From the NCBI RefSeq assembly GCF_001936575.1, contig NZ_MSMP01000022.1, positions 17,425 through 81,424 on the forward strand: DNA of 64,000 bases, written 5' to 3'. The first letter of the stretch is position 1, and every line of letters starts with the position of its first letter. The position numbers were made by a program, and so were the translations under genes. This DNA comes from Tenacibaculum agarivorans. Lineage in GTDB: Bacteria > Bacteroidota > Bacteroidia > Flavobacteriales > Flavobacteriaceae. A model generated the notes under the pieces. The model did not search any database and was not told the DNA's origin. It was given only the letters and a program-made list of their open reading frames with translations. Positions 44,389-53,940 of the stretch are shown one piece after another.

Positions 44389-46635
44389 TTACTTTAACAC
44401 GATCTTTTTTGATACATGCTTAGCTTCAGATTCTAACTTTACTATATAAACTCCTGTTTGAGTATTTGGTAATGTTATTACATTTTTACCATTTCCTAAA
44501 TAGTTTTCATTTAAAATCTCAGCTCCTAAAATATTAAACACAGATACATTGAAGTTTTCACCTTGAATACCTTCTACAACTATATGTTTATCTGAATTAT
44601 ATATTCTAATATTTGATATCTCCTCAGTCGGAGTTGATAATACTTTAGATGATTTTACATGTAAGAAGAATCTTCCTGCTTCATTTACATCTGTTTGTGC
44701 TTTAATTGTATATGTTTCAGATTCTGATAATTCTACATATTTCCCTAATTCTTTATCTTCTAAGTATAACTGAGTATCATCTGATAAAGAGAAAGAGGCC
44801 GCACTAAATACTAATTCTTTACCCTTAGTAGCTTTAACTCCTACAGGAATTACAGTAGTTTCAAAACTATCATTTGGTAGTGATTGATAGGTAAAGTTCA
44901 CATCAGAAGAATTGTCTACTAACTTTGTGAATATATCTACATCTGCTCCGTCAAAATTTCCAACATCATATCCTGCATCTAAACCATTAGTATACTTTTC
45001 ACCATAGAAGATACTTGTTTTTACTGTTCGATTATCAGCATTTACATACAATTCAACTTTTGGAATAGTTGTTTTAGTATTTCTAGCAAATACACCAGAA
45101 GCAGTTGAATTTACAGATCTTTGTGCTTGGTTAAATACAACACTAGTGCTTGAATTGGTTCTTATAAAGAAACCTTGTCCAGGTGCTAATTTACGTTCTG
45201 CACTTACTAATGAATTCGCTACATATTTATTCTGGCTACTATCCCATAAATACACTCCAACGTTTACTGGATCAAAATTAGCTAAGTTATCTTGTATAAA
45301 GTTTTCATTTGAATTGGCATTTACTGGTACAAATGCTGAATACGGGTTTCCAATTGCATTCCATTGCGAAGCAGCAACAGTTTTATTAAGATTAGCCGTT
45401 TCTAGAGTTCCTGTAAATGAAACTGCTCCATCTGAACCTCTAGATATAATGTATCCTCTACCCTTTTCAAATGTTAATGCATTAGTTGCTAAATCATTTT
45501 CAGTATAATATACCCATTTAGATCCTGCAGCATTACTATCGTCATAATATGCTACTGCATATCTATTTGGAGTTACTGTAGGATTCACACGAATATTATT
45601 TGCAGGATTTTCAACAAATTCTTTGATACTTTGTCCAACCACTGGTGCTGAAATTATACTCCATTGGTTTGCTAATAAACCTCCTCTTTCGTAAGTTACT
45701 GTTCCATTAGCTGCACCTCTAACAATAAAAGCTCCACTATCAGATGCTGTAGAAGTGATAGCCACTGTTCCACTATTATCAAAATCAGCAGCTACAATTG
45801 CACCTCCATCTTCGGCAATAGTAAATGAAGAAGAAGCTTCTACTGTTAAATCATTCATTTCAGCTACAACTCCTGAAGCGATATTTGGTGTAGTAGCTAC
45901 ATTTGGTATTGTAACATTATCCGTTGTTAATGGTAGTAAATCCCCATCCCAATTGGTTGCTACATTCCATACAGCACTTGTACTTCCATCCCAAGTAGAT
46001 ACATTATCTCTTGTATGTAAATAGAACCTTCCTATTCCACTTTCAGCTGCTGTTAATTGTACTGTATACGTATTTACTCCATCTAATAATTCAAATGTAC
46101 CTAGATCTCTATCTTCAATAAATACTTGAATTTCTGCAGGTAAATTAGAATTATTTGCTCCAAAAACAACTTCTTTTCCTGAAGCAGCTTCTAACCCAAT
46201 AGGAACAATCATGGTTTCATAATTTGAATCAGGTAATGATTGGTATGTAAAATCACTTGTAGATGAGCCATCAACTAAATGTGTATATACATCGAAAGCT
46301 GCTCCTCCAAAATTCCCTACATCAAATCCTGGATCTAAACCTATAGTAGCTCCGCTACGATATCCAATTGTAGTCAATACAGTTACTGCATCAGAAGTTG
46401 CAGATAATTCAATAGTTGGTACTGAATTTAATACTCCTTGTTGAAAACCTTGAGTTAAAGTTATATTTGAATTCGTTATAGTACCTGCTATAGGCTGCCC
46501 TATGGTATAATCTAAAGTTACTGTTCCGTTGGAAATTGAATTTCCTCCAGCTCCAATTACCGACCTTCCAAGAGATTGTGCATTGGTAGACACTAAGGAT
46601 AATCCTATTAGTGTTGAGAGTATTATTTTTTTCAT
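44389..46635 (-). CDS. Surface protein with T9SS sorting domain flanking the fibre array
   Basis: 748 residues from the ATG at 46635 (MKKIILSTLIGLSLVSTNAQ signal; an ATG three codons upstream is also possible). Residues 20-50 form the recurrent SVIGAGGNSISNGTVTLDYT-type opening. Two copies of a beta domain (with VGNFGGAAFDVYTHLVDGSS and VGNFDGADVDIFTKLVDNSS) flank a domain with ERGGLLANQWSIISAPVVGQ. The T9SS CTD ends VYIVKLESEAKHVSKKIVLK. The middle and C-terminal ~500 residues are closely related to the gene at 60216-63101. Only 43 bp separate it from fibre 1, with no terminator, so it may be read through from there. Confidence 0.86.
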   Translation of the reverse strand: MKKIILSTLIGLSLVSTNAQSLGRSVIGAGGNSISNGTVTLDYTIGQPIAGTITNSNITLTQGFQQGVLNSVPTIELSATSDAVTVLTTIGYRSGATIGLDPGFDVGNFGGAAFDVYTHLVDGSSTSDFTYQSLPDSNYETMIVPIGLEAASGKEVVFGANNSNLPAEIQVFIEDRDLGTFELLDGVNTYTVQLTAAESGIGRFYLHTRDNVSTWDGSTSAVWNVATNWDGDLLPLTTDNVTIPNVATTPNIASGVVAEMNDLTVEASSSFTIAEDGGAIVAADFDNSGTVAITSTASDSGAFIVRGAANGTVTYERGGLLANQWSIISAPVVGQSIKEFVENPANNIRVNPTVTPNRYAVAYYDDSNAAGSKWVYYTENDLATNALTFEKGRGYIISRGSDGAVSFTGTLETANLNKTVAASQWNAIGNPYSAFVPVNANSNENFIQDNLANFDPVNVGVYLWDSSQNKYVANSLVSAERKLAPGQGFFIRTNSSTSVVFNQAQRSVNSTASGVFARNTKTTIPKVELYVNADNRTVKTSIFYGEKYTNGLDAGYDVGNFDGADVDIFTKLVDNSSDVNFTYQSLPNDSFETTVIPVGVKATKGKELVFSAASFSLSDDTQLYLEDKELGKYVELSESETYTIKAQTDVNEAGRFFLHVKSSKVLSTPTEEISNIRIYNSDKHIVVEGIQGENFNVSVFNILGAEILNENYLGNGKNVITLPNTQTGVYIVKLESEAKHVSKKIVLK

Positions 46636-46678
46636 AAAATTCATGAGTTTATGTATGTAACAAAAATATATGCTTTTT

Positions 46679-49600
46679 TTAATCTATACTAAATGTAATT
46701 CCGTCTAATGAAACCCAATTTTGGTTGACATTAAATCCTGTAGCGACCACAACAGTTCCTGAAGGATTCACATCTACTCGTATTGATCCATTTTCAGTTT
46801 GAACAGAAAAAATACGTGTTTTTTGAGGTCTAAATCCAACTGGTAATGTCATAATAGTATCTCCATTAGCAATTGCTGCATTTTTTCTAACCATTCCTTC
46901 TAAATATACTACATTATCATTCAATCTATATCTAGGATCTTGAAAAGTAGTAACACTAAAAGCTGAGTTATAATTTTCCCATCCTGCTGCTGTATTCAAT
47001 CCTGCAGAAGTATATGCCGCTACTGCTGGAGCTGATGTAGGTACATCTATCCAAGTTACATTTCCAGAACCATCTGTAGTCATTACTTGGTTTGCTATAC
47101 CATCTTGTGCTGGTAACGTATACGAAGCTCCAGATCCTTGGTTATCACCATCAATGGTTAATGAACCATTTAAAGTAGTATTACCATTTTTTAACATTAC
47201 TAAAGCATCGCTTCTTACAGCACCTGAAACTTGCCCTCCATTACCAATTACAAATAAACGATCTGTTTCAACCCAGTTTTCTTTATCTCCAGTAGCATCC
47301 ATAGTATTATATATTCCTAGACTCACTTGGGAACGAGAATCAGCAACTAAATTTCTACCCAAAGTCATAGACATTCTACCTGAAGTATAATTACCTTCAC
47401 CAAAAGAAGCAGAACTTTGTCCTTCAGCAAAACTATATGCTCCAATAGCTATGGAATTTCCTCCTTTTGCACTAACTTGATTCCCTAAAGCAATTGAACC
47501 GAAACCAACGTTTGAATCATCCCAACCATTAAGTACAGTTAAACCTGCTCTAAAAGCTCCTTTACTCTTATCAAAAAACATTCTCGTATCATCATCTGTT
47601 GTAGTATCATCATTGTTTAACTGTGTACTACCAAATACAAAATCGTCTGTTGCAATATCACCGGAAGCATTACTTGTAACGTTTGAAGCTGTTGTAAAAG
47701 TACCTCCAGCATTTGACCAAGATACATTTCCAGCACCATCTGTAGTCATTACTTGATTTGCCGTACCATCTTGCGCTGGTAATGTATATGAAGTGCCTGA
47801 ACCTTGATTGTCTCCATCTATAGTTAAAGAACCGTTTAATGTTGTATTTCCATTTCTTAATATTACTAATGCATCACTTCTTGTTGCTGATGTACCATTT
47901 CCAACTACTAATAATCTATTTGTTGGTTCAGTAAACGAAGATGGGGCTACTGGTGTATATTCAGTATTATACACACCTAAACTTGTTTGTAAAGGTGAGT
48001 TTGTTATTAAATGTGAACCTAATCCATAAGAATTCGCAGCATCAGTTACTACCCAATCTCCTAAAGCAATAGAAGTATCAAAATTTGCTCGGTTACGATC
48101 ACCAATGGCAACACTATAAATTCCTTTCGCTAAACTTGCATTCCCCATAGCAATTGTCCAACGCTCTACATTCGCATCATCCCATTGATCACCCCAAGCT
48201 CTACCTGCTCTAAAAGCTCCTTTACTTTTATCAAAGAACATTCTACTATCATCATCAGTAGTACTAGTATCATCATCTAATTGTGTACTACCAAATACAA
48301 AATCATCCGTAGCTGTATTTCCTAAAGCATTACTTGTTACATTAGTTGTTGTTGAGAAAGGTCCACTTGCAGTAGCATCAGACCATGAAATATTTCCTGA
48401 ACCATCAGTAGTCATTACTTGATTTGCCGTACCATCTTGTGCTGGTAATGTATACGACGCTCCAGCTCCTTGATTATCTCCGTCAATTGTTAAAGAACCA
48501 TTTAAGGTAGTATTACCATTCTTTAACATCACTAAAGCATCACTTTTACTTGATCCTGTTGTACCATTTCCAATAACAAACAAACGATCTGTACTAATCC
48601 AACCAGAAGCATCAGGTGAACCTGGATGTACTGAATTCCATTGACCTACAGTAAACTGAGCAAATGATTCTGAAGTTAAACGAATCCCCGCTGCTGTTGC
48701 TCCATTACCTGTAACTGTATTATTATCACCTAATACTGATCCTGCATATCCTGAAACCACATTAGATATACCTGCAGCGAATGTAGCAAATCCTGATGCT
48801 ATATTATTACTACCTAAAGCTCCAGAATGAAAACCAATATTCCCATCATTCCATTGATTACCTGTTACTTGACCAACTCTAAATGCTGATTTACTCTTAT
48901 CAAAAAATAATCTACTGTCATCTGCAGTTCCAGAAACACTTGTTAATGATGAATTACCAAATAAGAAATCATCTGTAGCTGTATTACCTCCTGCGTTACT
49001 AGTTAAATTACCTGAAGTTGTAAATACACTCTGAGAGGGAGCGTTTACCCAATTTACATTTCCTGAACCATCGGTACTCATGATCTGATTTGCAGCACCA
49101 TCTTGAGCTGGTAATGTGTATGATGCACCTGACTCTTGATTGTCTCCATCAATTGTTAAAGTTCCATTTAATGTTGTATTTCCATTCTTTAACATCACTA
49201 AAGCATCAGAACTGTTAACTCCAGTAATATCTGTAGTTCCGTTACCTACTACCAACAAACGATCAGTCTCTACAATTCCGTTAGCATTTCCTGCTACACC
49301 TGTATTGTAATATCCTAATGTTGTTTGTCCGTAAGCTTCAGCTGTTACTCTTCTTCCTATTGATGTAGCATATGCTCCAGAAGCTGTACTATTATTTCCC
49401 ATAGCTATAGAAGAAATCGCTGAAGCTACTGTAGTATTTCCTAAAGCCACAGCATCACGTCCTGAAGCATTCGCCGTAAATCCTGCTGCAAAGGCATTTT
49501 CTCCTGCTGCTTTAGGGTTTAATCCAAAGGCTGCTGAATATGCTCCCACATTAGCATCAGCAAAAGCATTTTGTAAACCAATATCTCGTCCTACTCTAAA

Positions 49601-51139
49601 GGCTGCTTTACTTTTATCAAAAAAGATTCTGTTGGCTGCAGTAACATCAAATCCTGTTTCATTTGTTGGTGCTCCAAATACAAAATCATCTAATCCATAT
49701 GTTGTATTACCATTACTAGTTACATTGTTGGTTGTTGTAAGAATAGGTGCAGCTGATTGGTCCACCCAACTATACACCCCTGAACCATCAGTGGCTAATA
49801 CTTGACCGTTTGTTCCTCCATTTGGTAACTCATTGGGAACATTTTGCCAACTTACAGCTGTTCCATCTGTAGTTAAAAATTTACCTGTTTCACCTGTTTG
49901 AACTGGTAATTCTATTTCGTTAGTTGGATCGGCATCTAAATCATTATTAGAAACCCAAGAAAAAACACCTGCCCCATCCGTTGCTAATACATATCCATTT
50001 GTTCCCCCATTTGGAATAGCAGAAGCAGCAGGTGTAACCCAACTTATATTTCCTGAACCATCTGTTTGCATAATTTGATTTGCTGTACCATCTTGCGCTG
50101 GTAACGTAAATGCTCTTCCGGTTCCTTTATTATCTCCATCTATTGTTAATGTACCGTTTAATGTGGTATTTCCATTTTTCAACATCACTAAGGCATCACT
50201 ATTCAATGCCAAATTGATATCTGGCTGTCCATTACCAATTACAAATAAACGATCAGTATCCACCCAAGTATCTTTTGATCCAGAAACAAAGTTACTATAC
50301 TGTCCTAACTGTATCTCTGCTAGTGAGTTTGCATTTAGTTGTCTACCTATTGCAGTAGAATTCACTCCATTTGCTCTTGCATTCAAACCAAATCCTCTTG
50401 CATAGTCTGCAAAACCTCCTGCATTGGTTCCAAAAGCAAAGGCTTCATTCCCTGTTGCATTTGCATTTCTACCCATAGAAAATGAATTCGTTCCGCTTGC
50501 TATTCCTCCTTCTCCAAATCCTATTGAATAGTTTCCTACATTAGCATCATTCCAGTCAGAACTATCACCTCTTCCTGCTCTAAAAGCGGATTTACTTTTA
50601 TCAAAAAAGAAACGAGAATTTAAAATAGAACCTGTACTAGCTCCTTCTAAGCTATTGCTACCAAAAAGGAAATCGTCAGCAGTAATGTCACCTGCTGCAT
50701 TACTAGTAATATTATTTTCTGTTATAAAAGTTTTGTCTCCAGAAATTGCAGCATAGTTGGCAAAAGGTACATGCTGCAATGGAGAAGCACCAATGACAAC
50801 ATAATTAGTTCCTCCAGTAACATCAATTCCAGTTTCTAACCATTGATCTTGTGTACTCCAATTAATAGCAGCAAAAGAGTTGCTTGTTGTTCCCTTACCT
50901 ACCGATAACGATAATACCCCTTGCGCACTTGTTGTAGCTGAATGGGTTTCTGAATAAATAACTGATGCTCCCCCTGCTGGACTCCCTCCATAAATTTTTA
51001 GTTGTACTCCTACAGATTGATTGGCTATAATAGCTCCTGAAGCATCTCTAACTACTACCTGATAATTAAACGATTGTCCAAAACTTTGAATCGTTACAAA
51101 TAGCGTCATTAAAAAGCTTATTGTTTTTATTTTGCTCAT
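46679..51139 (-). CDS. Fibre 1: YadA-head-like repeat protein, 5 modules
   Basis: 1486 residues. Signal peptide 1-21 (TIQSFGQ), a conserved N-terminal domain 22-135 (FNYQVVVRDASGAIIANQSV ... VPFANYA), then five modules. Each opens with an NVTSNxxGxxxTDDFxFG segment, continues FFDKSKxAFRxGR, and then holds 14-residue-periodic head repeats (SIALGNQVSAKGGNSIAIG). It closes with DRLFVIGNG, ALVMLKNGNTTLNG and YTLPAQDGTANQVMTTDG. The head repeats match YadA/Hep_Hag left-handed rolls of trimeric adhesins. The ~115-residue tip (VYLEGMVRKNAAI ... NWVSLDGITFSID) is shared with fibre 3. There is no T9SS CTD and no YadA barrel, so anchoring and export are unexplained. Confidence 0.85.
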   Translation of the reverse strand: MSKIKTISFLMTLFVTIQSFGQSFNYQVVVRDASGAIIANQSVGVQLKIYGGSPAGGASVIYSETHSATTSAQGVLSLSVGKGTTSNSFAAINWSTQDQWLETGIDVTGGTNYVVIGASPLQHVPFANYAAISGDKTFITENNITSNAAGDITADDFLFGSNSLEGASTGSILNSRFFFDKSKSAFRAGRGDSSDWNDANVGNYSIGFGEGGIASGTNSFSMGRNANATGNEAFAFGTNAGGFADYARGFGLNARANGVNSTAIGRQLNANSLAEIQLGQYSNFVSGSKDTWVDTDRLFVIGNGQPDINLALNSDALVMLKNGNTTLNGTLTIDGDNKGTGRAFTLPAQDGTANQIMQTDGSGNISWVTPAASAIPNGGTNGYVLATDGAGVFSWVSNNDLDADPTNEIELPVQTGETGKFLTTDGTAVSWQNVPNELPNGGTNGQVLATDGSGVYSWVDQSAAPILTTTNNVTSNGNTTYGLDDFVFGAPTNETGFDVTAANRIFFDKSKAAFRVGRDIGLQNAFADANVGAYSAAFGLNPKAAGENAFAAGFTANASGRDAVALGNTTVASAISSIAMGNNSTASGAYATSIGRRVTAEAYGQTTLGYYNTGVAGNANGIVETDRLLVVGNGTTDITGVNSSDALVMLKNGNTTLNGTLTIDGDNQESGASYTLPAQDGAANQIMSTDGSGNVNWVNAPSQSVFTTSGNLTSNAGGNTATDDFLFGNSSLTSVSGTADDSRLFFDKSKSAFRVGQVTGNQWNDGNIGFHSGALGSNNIASGFATFAAGISNVVSGYAGSVLGDNNTVTGNGATAAGIRLTSESFAQFTVGQWNSVHPGSPDASGWISTDRLFVIGNGTTGSSKSDALVMLKNGNTTLNGSLTIDGDNQGAGASYTLPAQDGTANQVMTTDGSGNISWSDATASGPFSTTTNVTSNALGNTATDDFVFGSTQLDDDTSTTDDDSRMFFDKSKGAFRAGRAWGDQWDDANVERWTIAMGNASLAKGIYSVAIGDRNRANFDTSIALGDWVVTDAANSYGLGSHLITNSPLQTSLGVYNTEYTPVAPSSFTEPTNRLLVVGNGTSATRSDALVILRNGNTTLNGSLTIDGDNQGSGTSYTLPAQDGTANQVMTTDGAGNVSWSNAGGTFTTASNVTSNASGDIATDDFVFGSTQLNNDDTTTDDDTRMFFDKSKGAFRAGLTVLNGWDDSNVGFGSIALGNQVSAKGGNSIAIGAYSFAEGQSSASFGEGNYTSGRMSMTLGRNLVADSRSQVSLGIYNTMDATGDKENWVETDRLFVIGNGGQVSGAVRSDALVMLKNGNTTLNGSLTIDGDNQGSGASYTLPAQDGIANQVMTTDGSGNVTWIDVPTSAPAVAAYTSAGLNTAAGWENYNSAFSVTTFQDPRYRLNDNVVYLEGMVRKNAAIANGDTIMTLPVGFRPQKTRIFSVQTENGSIRVDVNPSGTVVVATGFNVNQNWVSLDGITFSID

Positions 51140-51157
51140 GGTTATTGTTGTTTCTAC

Positions 51158-51188
51158 TTATTGTACAGGTAACTTTATGTGTACCCTA
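51158..51188 (-). promoter_or_regulatory. Conserved 31-nt upstream element, fibre 1 copy
   Basis: Reading toward the gene: TAGGGTAC at the distal end and TTACCTGTACAATAA at the proximal end, 19 bases before the ATG. AGGGTA and TACCT form a loose dyad. Same length and spacing as four other copies in this locus. Confidence 0.7.
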
Positions 51189-51199
51189 GTTTTTTTTCT

Positions 51200-51345
51200 A
51201 AAAAAAACACGAGCCAGAAAATTAATTCTGACTCATGCTATGGTAATAACTTGAATTTCGCTATAAACCATTAGCTCTCAATGTCATACCCAAGTGTTTA
51301 CACTTTATCCATTCAAGCTTATTTACCATTTTTGTTTAACAACTT
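51200..51345 (-). repeat. 3'-flank homology block A (fibre 2 end)
   Basis: About 140 bp, including the terminator hairpin, the stretch with ACTTGAATTTC ... AAGTGTTTACACTTTA ... CATTCAAG and the last codons of fibre 2. It is closely similar to 53795-53940 after fibre 3. Homology runs into the stop codon and then the tips diverge completely. Confidence 0.75.
51208..51237 (-). terminator. Terminator-like hairpin after fibre 2
   Basis: CACGAGCCAGAA - ATTAAT-like loop - TTCTGACTCATG, paired with two G-U on the minus strand, followed there by a run of Ts. Member of the CATGAGTCAG hairpin family repeated across the locus. Confidence 0.7.
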
Positions 51346-53742
51346 TTGTTGTAATGTTTGTAATGTTTTTTCGATGTTTTTTAACTTTTCTTCTTGAGCT
51401 TTAAGTTGTTTTTGTTGTTCTTCAATTATTTTTTGTTGCTGCTTTGTTGCTTCAACTAAATACGGGGTAATCCTTCCATAATCTACTCCATCAACTTCTC
51501 CATCTTTTCCTTTTTGTGCTGCTTGCGGAAGAATTTTATTTACCTCTTCTGCTATAAATCCAAAATCATTATGACCACCATGAGATGTATTCCATGTATA
51601 GGTTACTCCTCGTAATTGATTAATAATTTGAATTGCATCTTTTATATCATTTATATTATGCTTCCACCTACGACTAGAATACGTTGGAAAGCTTTGCGCA
51701 TAAACGCTTGGTTGTGCTGTATCTCCACCTCCCGGGCTATCTCTAAAATAAAATGCATTGTTTGCGTATCCAATAAAGTCTTCACTTGTACCTGCATGAC
51801 CAAAAGAAATGGAATTCCCCTCGGTACCAACATAGTTAGTATCTGGACCGAAAGCACTAGGAAAATCAACTCCCTTTGTAGTTGTTAATTTACCGTTAAT
51901 ATTGGTGTTCCCATTTTTTAATATAGTAAGTGCATCACTTCTATTAAGAATACTTGTTCCATTTCCAATTACAAACAAACGATCAGTAGCAACACGTTGT
52001 GTTTTATTCCCTGCTATTTCTGTATTGTAATTACCTAAAGAAACTTGTCCATAGCTATCAGATACCGTTCTATTTCCTATAGCTACACTATATGTTGAGT
52101 TTGCTATATTTCCATCTCCTATAGCTATTGCATCTTGTGCTGTTGCTTTACTACCATCTCCCATTGCAACAGAAGAATCTCCAGAAGCAATACTGTTATA
52201 GCCTGCTGCGAAAGCCGCATAATTTGTAGCTTCATTTCCTTCTCCTAAAGCCATAGATGATGAACCTGATGACGTATTACTTTCTCCAACAGCAAACGAA
52301 GCATTTTCTGATGCTAAATTTCCTCTACCTAAAGCAATAGAATATTCACCTAAGTTTGTCTCATCCCAATCACTATTAAATACTCTTCCTGCTCTAAATG
52401 CTCCTTTACTTTTATCAAAAAAGAATCTAAAATCATCAGTAGTCGTTGAAGTATCATTATCTAATTGGGTACTTCCAAATACAAAATCATCTATAGTTAA
52501 ATTTCCTGAGACATTACTTGTTACATTAGCTGTTGTAGAAAAGACTCCATTGCTATTTATATTTCCCCAGCTTACATTTCCAATCCCATCTGTAAGCATT
52601 ACTTGATTAGCGAGTCCATCTTGTAATGGTAAAGTATATGGAGCTCCTGAACCTTGATTATCTGCATCTATTGTTAATTGACCATTTAGAGTTGTATTTC
52701 CATTTTTTGATATAGTAAGTGCGTCACTTCTATTAAGAATACTTGTTCCATTTCCAATCACAAACAAACGATCAGTGGCAATACGCTGTGTCTTATTTCC
52801 TGCTACTTCTGTATTGTAATTACCTAAAGAAACTTGTCCATAGCTATCAGATACCGTTCTATTTCCTATGGCTACACTATATGTTGAATTTGCTATATTT
52901 CCATCTCCTATAGCTATTGCATCTTGAGCAGTAGCTTTACTGCCATCTCCCATTGCAACAGAAGAATCTCCAGAAGCAATACTATTGTAACCTGCTGCGA
53001 AAGCCGCATAATTTGTAGCTTCATTTCCTTCTCCTAAAGCCATAGATGATGAACCAGATGACGTATTACTTTCTCCAACAGCAAACGAAGCATTTTCTGA
53101 TGCTAAATTTCCCCTACCTAAAGCAATAGAGTATTCACCTAAGTTTGTCTCATTCCAATCACTATTAAATACTCTTCCTGCTCTAAATGCTCCTTTACTT
53201 TTATCAAAAAAGAATCTAAAATCATCAGTAGTCGTTGAAGTGTCATTATCTAATTGGAGACTTCCAAATACAAAATCATCTGTAGTTAAATTTCCTGATA
53301 CATTACTGGTTACATTAGCTGTTGTAGAAAACACTTTATCACCACTTTTAGTAGCATAATTTGCATAAGGTACAGATTGAAGTTCTGATGTTCCAATTAC
53401 CAAATAATTTATACCTCCTGCTATATCAATGCTTGTTTCCAACCAGTAGTCTCTAGTACTCCAATTAATATTTGAAAACATATTACTTGTTGTACCTTTT
53501 CCTACTAAAAGTGATACTACACCTTGTATATCTGTGGTTATTGTATGCGTTTCCGTGTAGACTACAGTTCCACTTGTAGTTGGATTACCTTTATAAATTT
53601 TAATCTGTACACCTATAGTATGATTCTGTAATATAGCGCCTGAGCTATCTCTAATCACAGCTTGATAATTGAATGTTTGTCCTACTACTTCTAAAGACAA
53701 AAATAGTAATATGAAAAAGCTAGTTATTTTAAATTTCATCAT
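51319..53742 (-). CDS. Fibre 2: repeat fibre with S74 endosialidase-type chaperone tip
   Basis: 807 residues. Signal peptide and N-terminal domain as in fibre 1 (TFNYQAVIRDSSGAILQNHT). Two near-identical modules carry perfect YadA-like head repeats (ASFAVGESNTSSGSSSMALG). A short variable linker follows (FPSAFGPDTNYVGTEGNSIS). The C-terminal ~119 residues are an intramolecular chaperone of endosialidase (Peptidase S74): SSRRWKHNI at 689-697 supplies the candidate Ser (689/690) and Lys694 dyad, then NDFGFIAEEV and a terminal coiled coil (QQQKIIEEQQKQLKAQEEK). By analogy with phage tailspikes the domain trimerises the fibre and may then cleave itself off. This supports a trimeric fibre. Confidence 0.88.
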   Translation of the reverse strand: MMKFKITSFFILLFLSLEVVGQTFNYQAVIRDSSGAILQNHTIGVQIKIYKGNPTTSGTVVYTETHTITTDIQGVVSLLVGKGTTSNMFSNINWSTRDYWLETSIDIAGGINYLVIGTSELQSVPYANYATKSGDKVFSTTANVTSNVSGNLTTDDFVFGSLQLDNDTSTTTDDFRFFFDKSKGAFRAGRVFNSDWNETNLGEYSIALGRGNLASENASFAVGESNTSSGSSSMALGEGNEATNYAAFAAGYNSIASGDSSVAMGDGSKATAQDAIAIGDGNIANSTYSVAIGNRTVSDSYGQVSLGNYNTEVAGNKTQRIATDRLFVIGNGTSILNRSDALTISKNGNTTLNGQLTIDADNQGSGAPYTLPLQDGLANQVMLTDGIGNVSWGNINSNGVFSTTANVTSNVSGNLTIDDFVFGSTQLDNDTSTTTDDFRFFFDKSKGAFRAGRVFNSDWDETNLGEYSIALGRGNLASENASFAVGESNTSSGSSSMALGEGNEATNYAAFAAGYNSIASGDSSVAMGDGSKATAQDAIAIGDGNIANSTYSVAIGNRTVSDSYGQVSLGNYNTEIAGNKTQRVATDRLFVIGNGTSILNRSDALTILKNGNTNINGKLTTTKGVDFPSAFGPDTNYVGTEGNSISFGHAGTSEDFIGYANNAFYFRDSPGGGDTAQPSVYAQSFPTYSSRRWKHNINDIKDAIQIINQLRGVTYTWNTSHGGHNDFGFIAEEVNKILPQAAQKGKDGEVDGVDYGRITPYLVEATKQQQKIIEEQQKQLKAQEEKLKNIEKTLQTLQQKLLNKNGK
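51885..53335 (-). repeat. Direct repeat within fibre 2, period 789 bp
   Basis: The two modules are almost base-for-base identical over about 660 bp (compare 52016-52500 with 52803-53290). The offset is 789 bp (263 codons), in frame. Confidence 0.88.
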
Positions 53743-53762
53743 TGTTATAATATTGCACCTAT

Positions 53763-53793
53763 TTATTGTACAGATAACTTTTAAGCTACCCTA
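53763..53793 (-). promoter_or_regulatory. Conserved 31-nt upstream element, fibre 2 copy
   Basis: TAGGGTAGCTTAAAAG then TTATCTGTACAATAA toward the gene. One change from the consensus (ACCTG to ATCTG); 20 bases before the ATG. Confidence 0.7.
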
Positions 53794-53794
53794 A

Positions 53795-53940
53795 TAAAAA
53801 AACACGAGCCAGAAAATTAATTCTGACTCATGCTTTGGTGGTAACTTGAATTTCACTAGAATCTATTAGCCCTCACTGTTCTAGCCAAGTGTATACACTT
53901 TATTCATTCAAGTTTATTTACCACTTTTATTTTAATCTAC
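53795..53940 (-). repeat. 3'-flank homology block B (fibre 3 end)
   Basis: Partner of block A at 51200-51345: same terminator hairpin, the same ACTTGAATTTC ... CATTCAAG dyad and the same TTTATTTACC before the stop. The adjoining tip codons are unrelated. Confidence 0.75.
53803..53832 (-). terminator. Terminator-like hairpin after fibre 3
   Basis: CACGAGCCAGAA ... TTCTGACTCATG, same arms as after fibre 2, followed on the minus strand by a T-run. Confidence 0.7.

Noticed and set aside
44389..46635. T9SS sorting domain shared by the fibres
   Set aside because: Only the flanking cargo genes carry it; each fibre ends in a tip domain with no PNP-type or Lys-rich CTD ending.
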